Shown here: positions 27,236-35,613 of the stretch, in pieces
Numbering within the stretch: the stretch's first letter is position 1
Layout: each line of letters starts with the position of its first letter
NCBI GenBank assembly: GCA_903839405.1
Contig: CAIMCD010000029.1
Location: 1 to 57,010, forward strand
Direction: 5' to 3'
DNA from: an uncultured Chlorobiaceae bacterium
GTDB lineage: Bacteria > Bacteroidota > Chlorobiia > Chlorobiales > Chlorobiaceae
DNA: 57,010 nucleotides
The notes under the pieces: generated by a model
Told to the model about the DNA's origin: nothing
What the model saw: only the letters and a program-made list of their open reading frames with translations
The model's database searches: none
Translations under genes and position numbers: made by a program

Positions 27236-28618
27236 TTAAAATCCATACTGGAATTGCGCAACGAACTGGTTCTGTGTTGCATCGGCTGCACTGGGTGTTT
27301 TTACCGTGCTCACATTATAGTTCAACTGCAGTTTGGTGGTCTCTGCAAAGAAAAAGTTGAATCCATAGGTAACAATGGTGGTGTCATTATGGGCAATCGC
27401 CGTGTTTGGATCCCAACGATCAAGGCGGATAAAGGGCTGATAGGTCTTTGGCCACCAATCGTCATACAGATTCTGCGCACGGGCCTGCTTCAGGAACTGC
27501 TCACCCCACTGATAGAAAAGGGTGACCGTATAGCCCTTGCTCTGGGTGGTCGCCTTTACAGCATTGGCAATATTGGTTCCGGAGATGGCACTCTCTTCGC
27601 GACCAACAGCGTATTCTGCCGTAAACCCGATCGGAGAGCTTACATAGGAGATATCCTGACCGTAGCGGACTTTGGATGCACCACCGCCTCCACCGGTAAT
27701 GGCCGTGGTCGTGCCATTCAGGGTAAGATCCTTTTTACCGGTGTAGAGAGAACTTCCGATTGTCAAGCCACGGAAATCCGAGCTGTAATCAACCGGCGCA
27801 TTGAGCGCTATGCGGGCAACAACATCCTTGCTTTTATTGGTGTCCGAAGCATTCTGGCCTGAACCGTTATAAAGCCCGACAGCATATTCGATCAACGGAA
27901 CCCGGTAATTGTAGGCCGGATCATAATGGGGCAACAGATCTCCACGGAACTGGATACCGATATCCCTTGAGGCAAGGTCAAGACCCAGGGGGCCGGCAAA
28001 TCTTGCCACATTTGCTGCAGGAGTTTTATCCTCACCAACCTGAGGCTCAAGGCCGAACGGTTTTTTCTGTTGTCCAAAGAGGAGGTTCAAGGTGGCTTGT
28101 TCAGGATCAAGTGACTGAAAAACCGAGTACTGGAGATAGACATCAAGCGGCTGGATATTATAGGTCGGTGCCGAACCCAGAACCGAAAAAACGTAGGTCA
28201 GATTTCGGCCCTCATCATAGTCTTTCTTCAGGGATCCGGTGAGTGAGAGAATCGCAGCATTCACGGTAAATCCATTAGAAGTCTGCACTTGATTGGATGA
28301 CGGAACAGCGGTATAACGGTTTTGCAACGTACCGCCAATTTTCAGCGAGCGCTGGGTATTGGCAATATTGCGGTCAAGCTGACGCGCCAACTGATCGCGG
28401 AGGTTTGCAACTTCCGAGTTGAGGCCCTGAAGATCTCTCTTGGTTACGGCCTGGTCTCCATCATCGACCTCCGCTGGCTGGGTATTATCGGTTCCAACAC
28501 TTTCGGTACCCGGTTGCGCTACCTCCGGCTCTGCCGCTGAGCCCTCTGCGGCCTGCAGATTGGAACTGGTAAGTAAAACGCCACCGAGAAGAAGTACTAA
28601 CAATTTATGTTTACTCAT
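27236..28618 (-). CDS. outer-membrane porin with N-terminal coiled coil
   Basis: 460 residues. A signal peptide (LLVLLLGGVLLTSSNLQAA) is followed by a coiled-coil stretch near residues 60-90 (LNSEVANLRDQLARQLDRN). The rest alternates beta strands and ends in QFQYGF, a C-terminal aromatic as required for outer-membrane insertion. The layout suits a phosphate-selective-porin-like (OprO/P-type) barrel. It is the first gene before the periplasmic binding protein (32 bp gap) and probably brings the importer's substrate through the outer membrane. Its leader carries a terminator hairpin shared with other units. Confidence 0.83.
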   Translation of the reverse strand: MSKHKLLVLLLGGVLLTSSNLQAAEGSAAEPEVAQPGTESVGTDNTQPAEVDDGDQAVTKRDLQGLNSEVANLRDQLARQLDRNIANTQRSLKIGGTLQNRYTAVPSSNQVQTSNGFTVNAAILSLTGSLKKDYDEGRNLTYVFSVLGSAPTYNIQPLDVYLQYSVFQSLDPEQATLNLLFGQQKKPFGLEPQVGEDKTPAANVARFAGPLGLDLASRDIGIQFRGDLLPHYDPAYNYRVPLIEYAVGLYNGSGQNASDTNKSKDVVARIALNAPVDYSSDFRGLTIGSSLYTGKKDLTLNGTTTAITGGGGGASKVRYGQDISYVSSPIGFTAEYAVGREESAISGTNIANAVKATTQSKGYTVTLFYQWGEQFLKQARAQNLYDDWWPKTYQPFIRLDRWDPNTAIAHNDTTIVTYGFNFFFAETTKLQLNYNVSTVKTPSAADATQNQFVAQFQYGF

Positions 28619-28822
28619 GTTCTTGACTGTTTAAAATTCGTAATGGCTGACTCTTATTAAATAAGCGGGAAAACAAAAAGGGAGAACTTTAGAAGCAAAG
28701 ATCTGCTCTTTATAATCCGCACGATCATGCTGAAAAAAACAACATCGCAACATGATATTTGACTCAATTTTAAGCATACTTATAATCTTTTTTTATGAAT
28801 GATTTTTTATTGATTATTCGGC

Positions 28823-28864
28823 AAAAAAAAGAGCCGATTCCCTGACAGAAAGAATCGGCTCTTT
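28823..28864 (-). terminator. intrinsic terminator hairpin, leader A
   Basis: Read on the minus strand: AAAGAGCCGATTC, an 11-nt loop, GAATCGGCTCTTT, then U-rich (eight T in all with the stem end). It is a 13-bp perfect stem. The AGCCGATTCTT and GAGTCGGCT parts recur in hairpins at 30640, 41394 and 44426, each in the 5' leader of a different unit. Confidence 0.75.
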
Positions 28865-29049
28865 AACATCCTGATTATATTTTCAAGGACTACATAGAGG
28901 CGAAAAACTCTCTCTTTGGAAACTCTTGCAACCACAGACAACAACAAGAGATATTTTCTACTATTACTCTTTTCATAAGTATTGCATTAATTTCTTTACG
29001 CTTAATAAAAACATTTTTTTATTGTAAAACCAAGCCACTCACCCAAACA

Positions 29050-29065
29050 TACCGGAAATATGGTA
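29050..29065. promoter_or_regulatory. TACC-N8-GGTA palindrome, copy A
   Basis: TACC-GGAAATAT-GGTA, with flanking T on one side. It is identical to the copy at 41621-41636 and nearly so to 49294-49309. It lies 432 bp upstream of the porin gene, immediately after the end of the arylsulfotransferase-fold gene. It is probably an operator. Confidence 0.55.
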
Positions 29066-29140
29066 GTGCGCAATCACTCTTTAGCATTAAACAAAAGTTG
29101 TTTTTTGAACCAGGTAAAAGAGCAAAAGTTCACTCTCTTT

Positions 29141-30583
29141 TTATGCATTTCGAGGTTCGGTAATCAAACAAAAATCTTCATCTTCACGGCTGGATTGCAC
29201 ACCGGCAATTTCCGTGACCCGGTCTCGACCCAGAGGAGCCGCTCCGGGCACCCGGAAGGTTGTTTTATCGAGCGGTATGATTGGGCTCTCTACCGGCAGA
29301 GGTAGTTGTGGTACCCAGCTATAGGGGTAGCGATAGGCCCGGTAAACCAGGTTGAGACTCAAGTGCCCGTTGCCCCAATAAGGGCTGATATACTCCCATA
29401 CCAGTTGATGATCGGCCGTTACCTCAATGACCCTTCCGTCCGATCCTTCGGTGATCAAGGTATTGCCATTGGGGAGTCGCTGTGCGCTTGAAATAAATGG
29501 GCTGTAGAAACGCACCGAATCAAGGGGCTGAACAAACCCGGCCTCTTTGGGGGTGTATTGCCATACAATTTTAAGGGTGATCGGATCAATTTCGAGCACG
29601 CGGGAGTAGTCGCGCAAGGCATTGAGCTTCCCTGAAGGGGAACCGGGATTTGGCTCACCGTAGCCCGCCCAGCCGCCATTGTCAAAAACCAGGAGGTTTC
29701 CGGCACCGGGAAGCCCCTGGGGAATAATGTGGGCATGGTGCTGGCCAATAATCCAGCCAAGTGCACGTTCAGCCTCGTTTCCATCATAACGCGGCCCGAT
29801 TTTCCAGACAATTTTCCCGGTAGTGCGCGAAGTTATGGCAATAATATTGGCTTCGCGGGCATCCCAGATGATATTATCCGGGTGGAAGCGCTCGTCCCCC
29901 TCATCATACCAGCGGTTTGGCCCCACCCAGGAGACGGAGTTGATGTGCAGCCAGTCACCGATTCCCTCACCGGCCGGACGGATATTCGGGTCACGCCGAA
30001 GCACCCGGCGTGCAGCGTCGTCAAATCCAAGCTCTTCGAAATGCTCGTAGGGACTCCAGCTCCAGATAATATCACCCTTCCAGTCAACCTCGATAATCCG
30101 GTCATCCAAAAGGGGTTTATCGGAAATGGCACGGTCAAAAACATCCTGATGGACAAGAATAAGGGTCTTGCCGCTATCGGTCAGGGGATCCTGACCCGGC
30201 ACATAGTAGCCGACAGGATTGCCCTCCCGCTGAAAATCATGGTGCTGCCGTGCAACCCAGCGGCGCGGCTGGCCGGGGTCCTCCACCTCCTCAAGGTGAT
30301 CGAACTCCCAGACAACATTGCCATCCCAATCAACCTGAACAAGATCAAGCTGATCCTGCACGGCAACCTGCGGCGCGCGCTGACCGCGGCTGCCGAACAC
30401 CTGCCCGCCGGGCAACAGTTTGTTGGGAAAGCCCTGCAACCCTTTCCATAATTGCACTTCACGACCGGCTGGATCAATAAGAAGCGCCCCGACGTCGGCC
30501 GCTTGAAGAAGCGTATATCCGCTCCAGGCAAGTTCAGGGCGATAGAGTGTTACGCCTGTTGGAAAAACCGTTGGATAACCCAT
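29141..30583 (-). CDS. arylsulfotransferase-fold protein (ASST family), no signal peptide
   Basis: 480 residues with repeated W-D-G-N/D-V-V-W-E type beta-propeller motifs: VDWDGNVVWEFDHL, VDWKGDIIWSW, ITSRTTGKIVWKIGP, ITLKIVWQYTP. Other family marks are HINSVSWVG, GQHHAHIIPQG and LLVFDNGG, the last two matching the active-site neighbourhood of bacterial arylsulfate sulfotransferase, which moves sulfate between phenols via a His. Known ASST proteins are periplasmic, but this one starts MGYPTVFPTGVTLY with no signal peptide, so it would be cytoplasmic. It may act on sulfate esters or only share the fold. It is flanked by leaders A and B, probably as its own unit. Confidence 0.78.
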   Translation of the reverse strand: MGYPTVFPTGVTLYRPELAWSGYTLLQAADVGALLIDPAGREVQLWKGLQGFPNKLLPGGQVFGSRGQRAPQVAVQDQLDLVQVDWDGNVVWEFDHLEEVEDPGQPRRWVARQHHDFQREGNPVGYYVPGQDPLTDSGKTLILVHQDVFDRAISDKPLLDDRIIEVDWKGDIIWSWSPYEHFEELGFDDAARRVLRRDPNIRPAGEGIGDWLHINSVSWVGPNRWYDEGDERFHPDNIIWDAREANIIAITSRTTGKIVWKIGPRYDGNEAERALGWIIGQHHAHIIPQGLPGAGNLLVFDNGGWAGYGEPNPGSPSGKLNALRDYSRVLEIDPITLKIVWQYTPKEAGFVQPLDSVRFYSPFISSAQRLPNGNTLITEGSDGRVIEVTADHQLVWEYISPYWGNGHLSLNLVYRAYRYPYSWVPQLPLPVESPIIPLDKTTFRVPGAAPLGRDRVTEIAGVQSSREDEDFCLITEPRNA

Positions 30584-30639
30584 GTTTTATTGCTCACTGA
30601 TTATTAATAAAAATGATGAACTGCACTCAGATATTCCGT

Positions 30640-30682
30640 AAAAAAAAAGAGCCGACTCTCCAGCAACAAGAATCGGCTCTTT
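30640..30682 (-). terminator. intrinsic terminator hairpin, leader B
   Basis: Minus-strand AAAGAGCCGATT (complement of 30671-30682) pairs with AGTCGGCTCTTT (one G-U pair), followed by a nine-base T-run. It sits only 57 bp before the gene it precedes, in its 5' leader, rather than after a gene. It is closely similar in sequence to the hairpins at 28823, 41394 and 44426. Confidence 0.75.
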
Positions 30683-30903
30683 ATACCTTTTTCAGCAAAA
30701 AAAAGCTACAGAGAAACGAAATCTTTTGTATCAAAATACTCTTGCAAGAGCAAACGACAACAAGAGCTATTATTTATTGCAATCAATTTCATAACCCTGC
30801 TTTTATTAAATTTTTACACCTTATAAATCAGTTCCTTCTCTCAAATCGAGAACACTCACGGCTCTGTCTGATAATCATCAAGATGAGCAATAACAAGTGA
30901 TTT

Positions 30904-30947
30904 GTAAATCCCGTTTATCCGGCATTTCGTCTACCATAAACAGGTTA
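30904..30947 (-). promoter_or_regulatory. conserved upstream element, copy B
   Basis: Transcribed strand order: TAACCTG-TTTATGGTA, a short spacer, AAATGCCG, then AACGGGATTTAC. In the other orientation this is TACC-ATAAACAG-GTTA preceded by CCCGTTTATCCGGCATTT. Related copies lie at 41781, 44631, 49429 and 56791, upstream of different transcription units. It is likely a promoter/operator of a shared regulon. Confidence 0.6.
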
Positions 30948-31016
30948 CCGGACAGCTCTCTCCAGACTCTTTTTTACCACTTCTAAAGATGAAAGTTATT
31001 CCTTTTTTTTATATAC

Positions 31017-32249
31017 CTACTCATCTGCAACATTCGCAACACCAAGGAAAAGAAGCGTTTCACGGTTCGACTGCCTCTTGCGCACGTCCGAAAGAATAAT
31101 CAAGAGCCCCAGCAAGAAGAAGAGAGGGATAAAGGCTGCAAAAACCAGACCGATATCAAGGTAATGACTCAGCCACCCGGCAAGAAGAGGGCCGCTGGTG
31201 TAGCCAACTCCGCCTGCGGCCAGAAGCAGACCCGATACCTTTCCCTTCTCCCCACGCAGGGTACCAATCCGAGCATAGTTGACCAGTTGGGTCACTCCCA
31301 GGCCGATACCGAGAATCGTCGAAGAGAGAAGAATGGTCGGCAAGGAGGCCGGAAGAGCCAGGCCAAGGAGCGCGAGAGAGACAATGGTGAAGCTCGCCAG
31401 GTAGAGACGCGTTGAAGAGAAGCGCTTCACCAGCCTTCCGGCCGTGAAAACGACAAGGATTGAGGCGCAACCATTGAGCGTGAGCACAACAGAGGCCAAA
31501 GTCGGCGAAAGGTGCAGGGTTTTAATAATAATGACAATCATCAAAACACTGAAGGTTGCCGAGCACCCCCCCATGAGCGATTCGGCGCAGAGGGTATATC
31601 GGATCGACTTGTCGAGCAGAAGTGCCTTGAACTCCCGCACCTGTGCGAGGAGTTTGCCGCCGTCACCGCTCTCAATATGGGCCTTCGGGCTCTCCCGGTA
31701 GCGAAAAAGCACAAAAAGGATCGGTACCGGATAGAGGGCCAGAACCAGTTTGAAAATGGTCGGATAGCTCATATACTTGCTCAAGAGGCCGGCCAAAATC
31801 GGGCCGACGGCCACCGCGCCAAAGAGGAGTGAACCATTTATCCATGCCGCCTTCTCCATACCGATAACCGCAAGATTGGTGAAAAAGGCCGCATTGGTGG
31901 CGATCAGGCTCAGTGAGCGGAAAAATCCGTACATGCTCATCAACACAATCAGGGCAAGCGGAGTAACAGCCAAACAAACCCCGACAATCACAAGGGTACA
32001 AAAGATGCTTCCGGCCAGATAGAGGCGTTTCGAGCCAAAGTGATCAACAAGAAAGCCGGCCGGAATGACCGTCAGAAACATGCCGAGTCCCATCCCCCCG
32101 CGAATAAAGCCAAGCTCGGCATTGCTTGCATCGAGGCTCAAGGCATAGAGGGGAATGAGCATCTGAAAGATTCCGACAACAATTCCGGTAAAGAGATTGA
32201 TGGAGACAAAGCCGAAGAGAAGCGACTCTTTATGGTGCTGGTCTGTCAT
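31017..32249 (-). CDS. MFS transporter (end of the nitrogenase-like operon)
   Basis: 410 residues, 12 hydrophobic segments in two halves, with the MFS loop motif VDHFGSKRLYLAG after helix 2. No family-specific motif identifies a substrate. It is the last gene of a nine-gene run led by radical SAM paralog 3 and contains the D/K/H-like genes. It probably exports a product or intermediate of that pathway. A second MFS gene of similar size stands in the next radical SAM unit (47517-48719). Confidence 0.85.
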   Translation of the reverse strand: MTDQHHKESLLFGFVSINLFTGIVVGIFQMLIPLYALSLDASNAELGFIRGGMGLGMFLTVIPAGFLVDHFGSKRLYLAGSIFCTLVIVGVCLAVTPLALIVLMSMYGFFRSLSLIATNAAFFTNLAVIGMEKAAWINGSLLFGAVAVGPILAGLLSKYMSYPTIFKLVLALYPVPILFVLFRYRESPKAHIESGDGGKLLAQVREFKALLLDKSIRYTLCAESLMGGCSATFSVLMIVIIIKTLHLSPTLASVVLTLNGCASILVVFTAGRLVKRFSSTRLYLASFTIVSLALLGLALPASLPTILLSSTILGIGLGVTQLVNYARIGTLRGEKGKVSGLLLAAGGVGYTSGPLLAGWLSHYLDIGLVFAAFIPLFFLLGLLIILSDVRKRQSNRETLLFLGVANVADE

Positions 32250-32303
32250 GGCATTACACGTCCTTTTCCAAATAACCCGGTGCCCAGGGTTTTTCGGTTG
32301 CTG

Positions 32304-33011
32304 TTATTGAGGCTGGCCGGTCGGTCGGATCAGGATTTCGTTGACATCAACATGCTCTGGCTGACTCACCGCATAGAGCACCGCACGGGCAACATCATCC
32401 GCTTCCAGCTCTTTTGCGTTCGCAGGTTTCTGAAGATGATCCCAAAAGGGCGTATCAACGATGCCCGGATTAACCAGGGTTACGCGAATCCCGGTTCCGG
32501 CCATCTCATTACGAATAGCCTGGGCCATGCCGGTAACGGCCCACTTGGTTGCTGAATAGAGGTTCTGGGTCGAGGTAATACGCCCTGCTACAGAACCGGT
32601 AATGAGAAAGTGGCCACGGTTTTTCACCAGTTCCGGCAAAGTCAGGCGCGCCGTTGCCGCCGCGCCATAAACATTGACCAGAACCATCTCTTTCCAATCA
32701 TCCGGGTTATGCTCACCCCCATAAAAGGTCGGCCCGCGTGAAAAGCCGGCGTTGGCAAAAACAACATCAATCCGGCCGAACTGTTTCAAGGTTTGCGCCA
32801 CCAACTCCTGCTGTGATTGCCAGCTTGAAACGTCACAGGTAACGGCAAGTGCCCGGTCGCGGCCGAGTTCTGCCTGCAGTCGCTCAAGCTTTTGGGTTGA
32901 ACGAGCTGCAAGCACAACACGAAATCCGGCTTCAACGGCGCGGCGTGCGGTCGCTTCACCGATGCCGGTTGAGGCACCGGTGACAAGAAATACCTTACTG
33001 CTCTTACTCAT
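32304..33011 (-). CDS. short-chain dehydrogenase/reductase
   Basis: 235 residues, classical SDR: VTGASTGIGEA for NAD(P) binding, FANAGFS, the catalytic Ser in LITGSVAG, and YSATKWAV for Tyr/Lys. The ARST after the second strand hints at NADPH preference. It starts 23 bp after radical SAM paralog 1 and precedes the MFS gene, so it belongs to the operon. A second, different SDR (38055-38867) lies between the H-like gene and radical SAM paralog 2. Confidence 0.9.
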   Translation of the reverse strand: MSKSSKVFLVTGASTGIGEATARRAVEAGFRVVLAARSTQKLERLQAELGRDRALAVTCDVSSWQSQQELVAQTLKQFGRIDVVFANAGFSRGPTFYGGEHNPDDWKEMVLVNVYGAAATARLTLPELVKNRGHFLITGSVAGRITSTQNLYSATKWAVTGMAQAIRNEMAGTGIRVTLVNPGIVDTPFWDHLQKPANAKELEADDVARAVLYAVSQPEHVDVNEILIRPTGQPQ

Positions 33012-33034
33012 TGCACTCCATTAACTGTTTTGTT

Positions 33035-34243
33035 TCAACCAATTGCTGCCTCGGCCAACTCGGTTTTGAAAACCGGCAGCGTTTCATCCTCAATCCGGTA
33101 AATATCATGGATAACCGTTATCGGTGCAGCATTGCAATCATAGAGCTCATCATAGGTGAACCCATACTTGCGGTGTATGGCGGCAATCTTTTTGTAGAGA
33201 TCGAAATGCCAGGCCGGTTCCGGTGTACGGTGCCCCTCAAGAGCCGAGCCGGGGTTCGGATTCCAGCTTGTAGCAAAACAGATTACACCCTTTGAGGCGA
33301 GATATTCAATACCCTCAAGAGTTGAATCCTTTGGTTCAATACCGGCCACAATGTTGGAGCGCACCTTTCCACGGCCAAACACCTGCACCTCATACTCCAG
33401 CGCTTTCACCCAATGCTCCCAGCCGCCGCACTGCAGCTCCTTGCCGGGGCAGATTGCCTTGAAGATGTTGCGGTCCCAGATCTCGATGTTGGTAGCGATG
33501 GTACGGTATCCGGCCTCCTTGTATTTGTCGATAATGCTGAGGTCGTGAGGCGCGCCGATAACGGCTGTACCGTTGAAATCATCAAGCCCGGTCTCGGCCT
33601 TGATCGCATCGGCCACATCCAGATAGTACTCTACCTCGCGGCGTTCAGCCACAAATCCGCCGGTAATGGTTACATGACGTGCCCCGTCCCGGTAGGCCGC
33701 CGCAACGGTTTCCGCAACCTGCTTCGGATATTTCCAGCCGATCCCTTCGATCTCGCCGTAGGTATCCTTTGTTGCATTGATATTGCAGAATTTGCAGTCA
33801 TGATCCTGATCTTTCAGGGCGCACTCATTGCTGTAGGCAACCAGTAGTGCCCCATCGCGGGTATAGAGCGCAAGATTCGGCATGCTGGTGCCATCTGAAG
33901 TTTTCAGGCCGTAGTAAGCCGGCCGGTCAAGGAACTCAACCGGAAAGATGACCTTGCCCTGATGGGCCAGGTAGTAGACCCCTTTTTCATAGATAAAGGA
34001 GTATGGCGAACGACGGTCCCACTTGAGGATGTAGGTCAGACCGTGCGGAGAGAGAAAGCCGGCCGGAAACTTGATGCCGACATGGGTTTCATGGTCACCC
34101 TCGAAGAGGCAGTGAACCTCCTCCTGATAGCGGCCGCCAAGGTCCAAGTGGCGGAAAATATGGGGATCAAAGTTGATACCCTCAACACCGGTAATAATTT
34201 TCAGTTCCAGTTCCCGGTACAATGTCTCTTTAAGAGTGCTCAT
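33035..34243 (-). CDS. radical SAM protein, paralog 1 of 8
   Basis: 402 residues. The variant cluster motif is C-ALKDQDHD-C-KF-C near residue 140 (C-X8-C-X2-C), which should bind the [4Fe-4S] that splits S-adenosylmethionine. A barrel follows: GARHVTITGGFVAERREVEYYLDVAD, IATNIEIWDRNIFKAICPGK and GRGKVRSNIVAGIEPKDSTLEG. Extra Cys lie in CPGKELQCGGW and in ELYDC, possible ligands of another centre or active-site thiols. The first ~130 residues form a conserved accessory domain with a WDRRSPYS segment. It lies 33 bp after the K-like gene. The reaction is unknown. Confidence 0.85.
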   Translation of the reverse strand: MSTLKETLYRELELKIITGVEGINFDPHIFRHLDLGGRYQEEVHCLFEGDHETHVGIKFPAGFLSPHGLTYILKWDRRSPYSFIYEKGVYYLAHQGKVIFPVEFLDRPAYYGLKTSDGTSMPNLALYTRDGALLVAYSNECALKDQDHDCKFCNINATKDTYGEIEGIGWKYPKQVAETVAAAYRDGARHVTITGGFVAERREVEYYLDVADAIKAETGLDDFNGTAVIGAPHDLSIIDKYKEAGYRTIATNIEIWDRNIFKAICPGKELQCGGWEHWVKALEYEVQVFGRGKVRSNIVAGIEPKDSTLEGIEYLASKGVICFATSWNPNPGSALEGHRTPEPAWHFDLYKKIAAIHRKYGFTYDELYDCNAAPITVIHDIYRIEDETLPVFKTELAEAAIG

Positions 34244-34276
34244 CGCTGTATCCTTTTCGGTTAGACGTTTTGGTGT

Positions 34277-35611
34277 TCAATAAGATTCCTGCAAGATCCG
34301 GCGGCTCTGATAACTGTGTGAAAGTATGGCACTGCCTAACTCTTCCAGAAGAGTGGCGGCACCGCGATAACCGGCGTACGAACGGTTCAGCACAACCCGG
34401 TCAGAGAGCGGAAAAGAGAGCTGCAAAAACGCCGCGCCCAACTCGGCCGCCACACCCTCTTCAAGCGCACTCCCCAGCACCACTTCGGCACCGCTGTTAC
34501 GCACCAGGTCGGTGATTTCGCCATGATCTTCGCTGAAAAAGAGTTCGGTACCTGCACCTTCCAGAAGCGTCGTCAGCCGCAGAATTAGCGCCTCTCGGGA
34601 CTCCTCCGGCGGATTATCGGTTATGATCAAGGTGCGGGGGAGCAGGCCGAGGGTTCGTGTCAGAAACTCACTCACACCCACAACCTGTGCACTCTCGCCA
34701 ATGAGAGCAAATTCACGCTGGAAGCCGGCCCGGTAATAGGTATCGGCCAATGAGGCCAGATAGCGGTTCAGGCGCTTCTCTTCCGACTCGATAAAGAGTT
34801 CGGTACGATGCGCATCCAGTTGTAACCGTTCCGTGACCTGCCGCAAAAAAGCTCCTGCAGCACTCCCGACGGGCAACCCTTCCAGCGCCAGCCATGGAGT
34901 GTTGTAACGCTCCTCAAGCAGCAGGGCCGGAGCCTCGCCCCACACCGAGAGCACCACGTTCAGCGCCGCATCCGGAAGCTTCTGCCAGGCTGAAACCCCT
35001 TGATCGTAACCGAACAGGAGGTTCGCCTTCAAACCGATCCCCTCAAGCAGTCGTCCGAGCTCTTCAAGATTTCCGGCCCAGAATGGATCTTGATGCGGAA
35101 TGATTCCCAATATGTTCACCAGACCTTCTACTTTCGGCGGGACGGCCTTGCCGAGAGTGGGCAGTTGTTCAATCAGCGCTTTCACAGCCAACTGGTAGCC
35201 TTGATGCACATCGCCACGAAAGCCTGGTGTATTGGCGTAGATGACCTGAAAATCCTGGTCGCGCCCCTCCTTGTTCATGGCCGGAATGTCATCACCCACC
35301 ATCTCGGTGGAGCAGCCGGTAACGATGAAGTAAAGATCACCCTCAACAATCTTGACCGTATTTTTAAGCTGTTCGCGGAGCCGCGAGCTGCCACCAAAAA
35401 CAACATGTTTTTCACTGATGTTGCTGCTCGCAACCGGCGGCCCGCCGAAACTGTCACTGCCGGCATTGAGACGGTTCACCCCAAGAAAATGCTGTGCTCC
35501 GCAACCGGCCGTGCTGTGAATAACCGGCACGGCCCCCTCAATTGCCTCAATAACCTGCAAAGCTCCATGCAAGGCACAGGAGTTGCGCGATCCCTCTATA
35601 TGATGTGCCAT
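34277..35611 (-). CDS. nitrogenase-like K-type subunit (three Cys)
   Basis: About 444 residues from the ATG at 35611, two bases after the D-like stop and preceded by AGAGGTCAG; an upstream GTG at 35662 would overlap and is less likely. The nitrogenase component 1 fold is clear: SRNSCALHGALQVIEAIEGAVPVIHSTAGCG with two Cys, SNISEKHVVFGGSSRLREQLK, and YFIVTGCSTEMVGDDI with the third. No other Cys is present, so the cofactor ligand of NifD (Cys275-like) is absent. Three Cys here plus one in the partner would fit a single [4Fe-4S], as in chlorophyllide reductase (BchY three, BchZ one; recalled). Cytoplasmic; substrate unknown. Confidence 0.85.
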   Translation of the reverse strand: MAHHIEGSRNSCALHGALQVIEAIEGAVPVIHSTAGCGAQHFLGVNRLNAGSDSFGGPPVASSNISEKHVVFGGSSRLREQLKNTVKIVEGDLYFIVTGCSTEMVGDDIPAMNKEGRDQDFQVIYANTPGFRGDVHQGYQLAVKALIEQLPTLGKAVPPKVEGLVNILGIIPHQDPFWAGNLEELGRLLEGIGLKANLLFGYDQGVSAWQKLPDAALNVVLSVWGEAPALLLEERYNTPWLALEGLPVGSAAGAFLRQVTERLQLDAHRTELFIESEEKRLNRYLASLADTYYRAGFQREFALIGESAQVVGVSEFLTRTLGLLPRTLIITDNPPEESREALILRLTTLLEGAGTELFFSEDHGEITDLVRNSGAEVVLGSALEEGVAAELGAAFLQLSFPLSDRVVLNRSYAGYRGAATLLEELGSAILSHSYQSRRILQESY

Positions 35612-35613
35612 AC

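Larger units (their letters stand above)
28619..29140 (-). promoter_or_regulatory. leader region A (upstream of the porin): conserved stem and attenuator
   Basis: 522 bp without a gene. In transcribed order it has the ATACC-N8-GGTAT palindrome (29049-29066), then a CTCTTG/CAAGAG stem (28923-28950), a conserved 16-mer (28890-28905) and an intrinsic terminator (28823-28864), about 200 bp before the porin ATG. The stem-to-terminator spacing (58 nt) and the 16-mer (13 of 16 identical) match leader B upstream of the arylsulfotransferase-fold gene. The element at 28823 may also end the transcript of that gene. Confidence 0.5.
30584..31016 (-). promoter_or_regulatory. leader region B (upstream of the arylsulfotransferase-fold gene)
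   Basis: 433 bp without a gene. In transcribed order it holds the conserved upstream element (30904-30947), a CTCTTG-N16-CAAGAG stem (30739-30766), the conserved 16-mer (30706-30721) and the terminator hairpin (30640-30682) 57 bp before the ATG. The stem is 56 bp from the terminator, as in leader A (58 bp). The first part also serves as the 3' end of the MFS gene's transcript. Confidence 0.5.
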
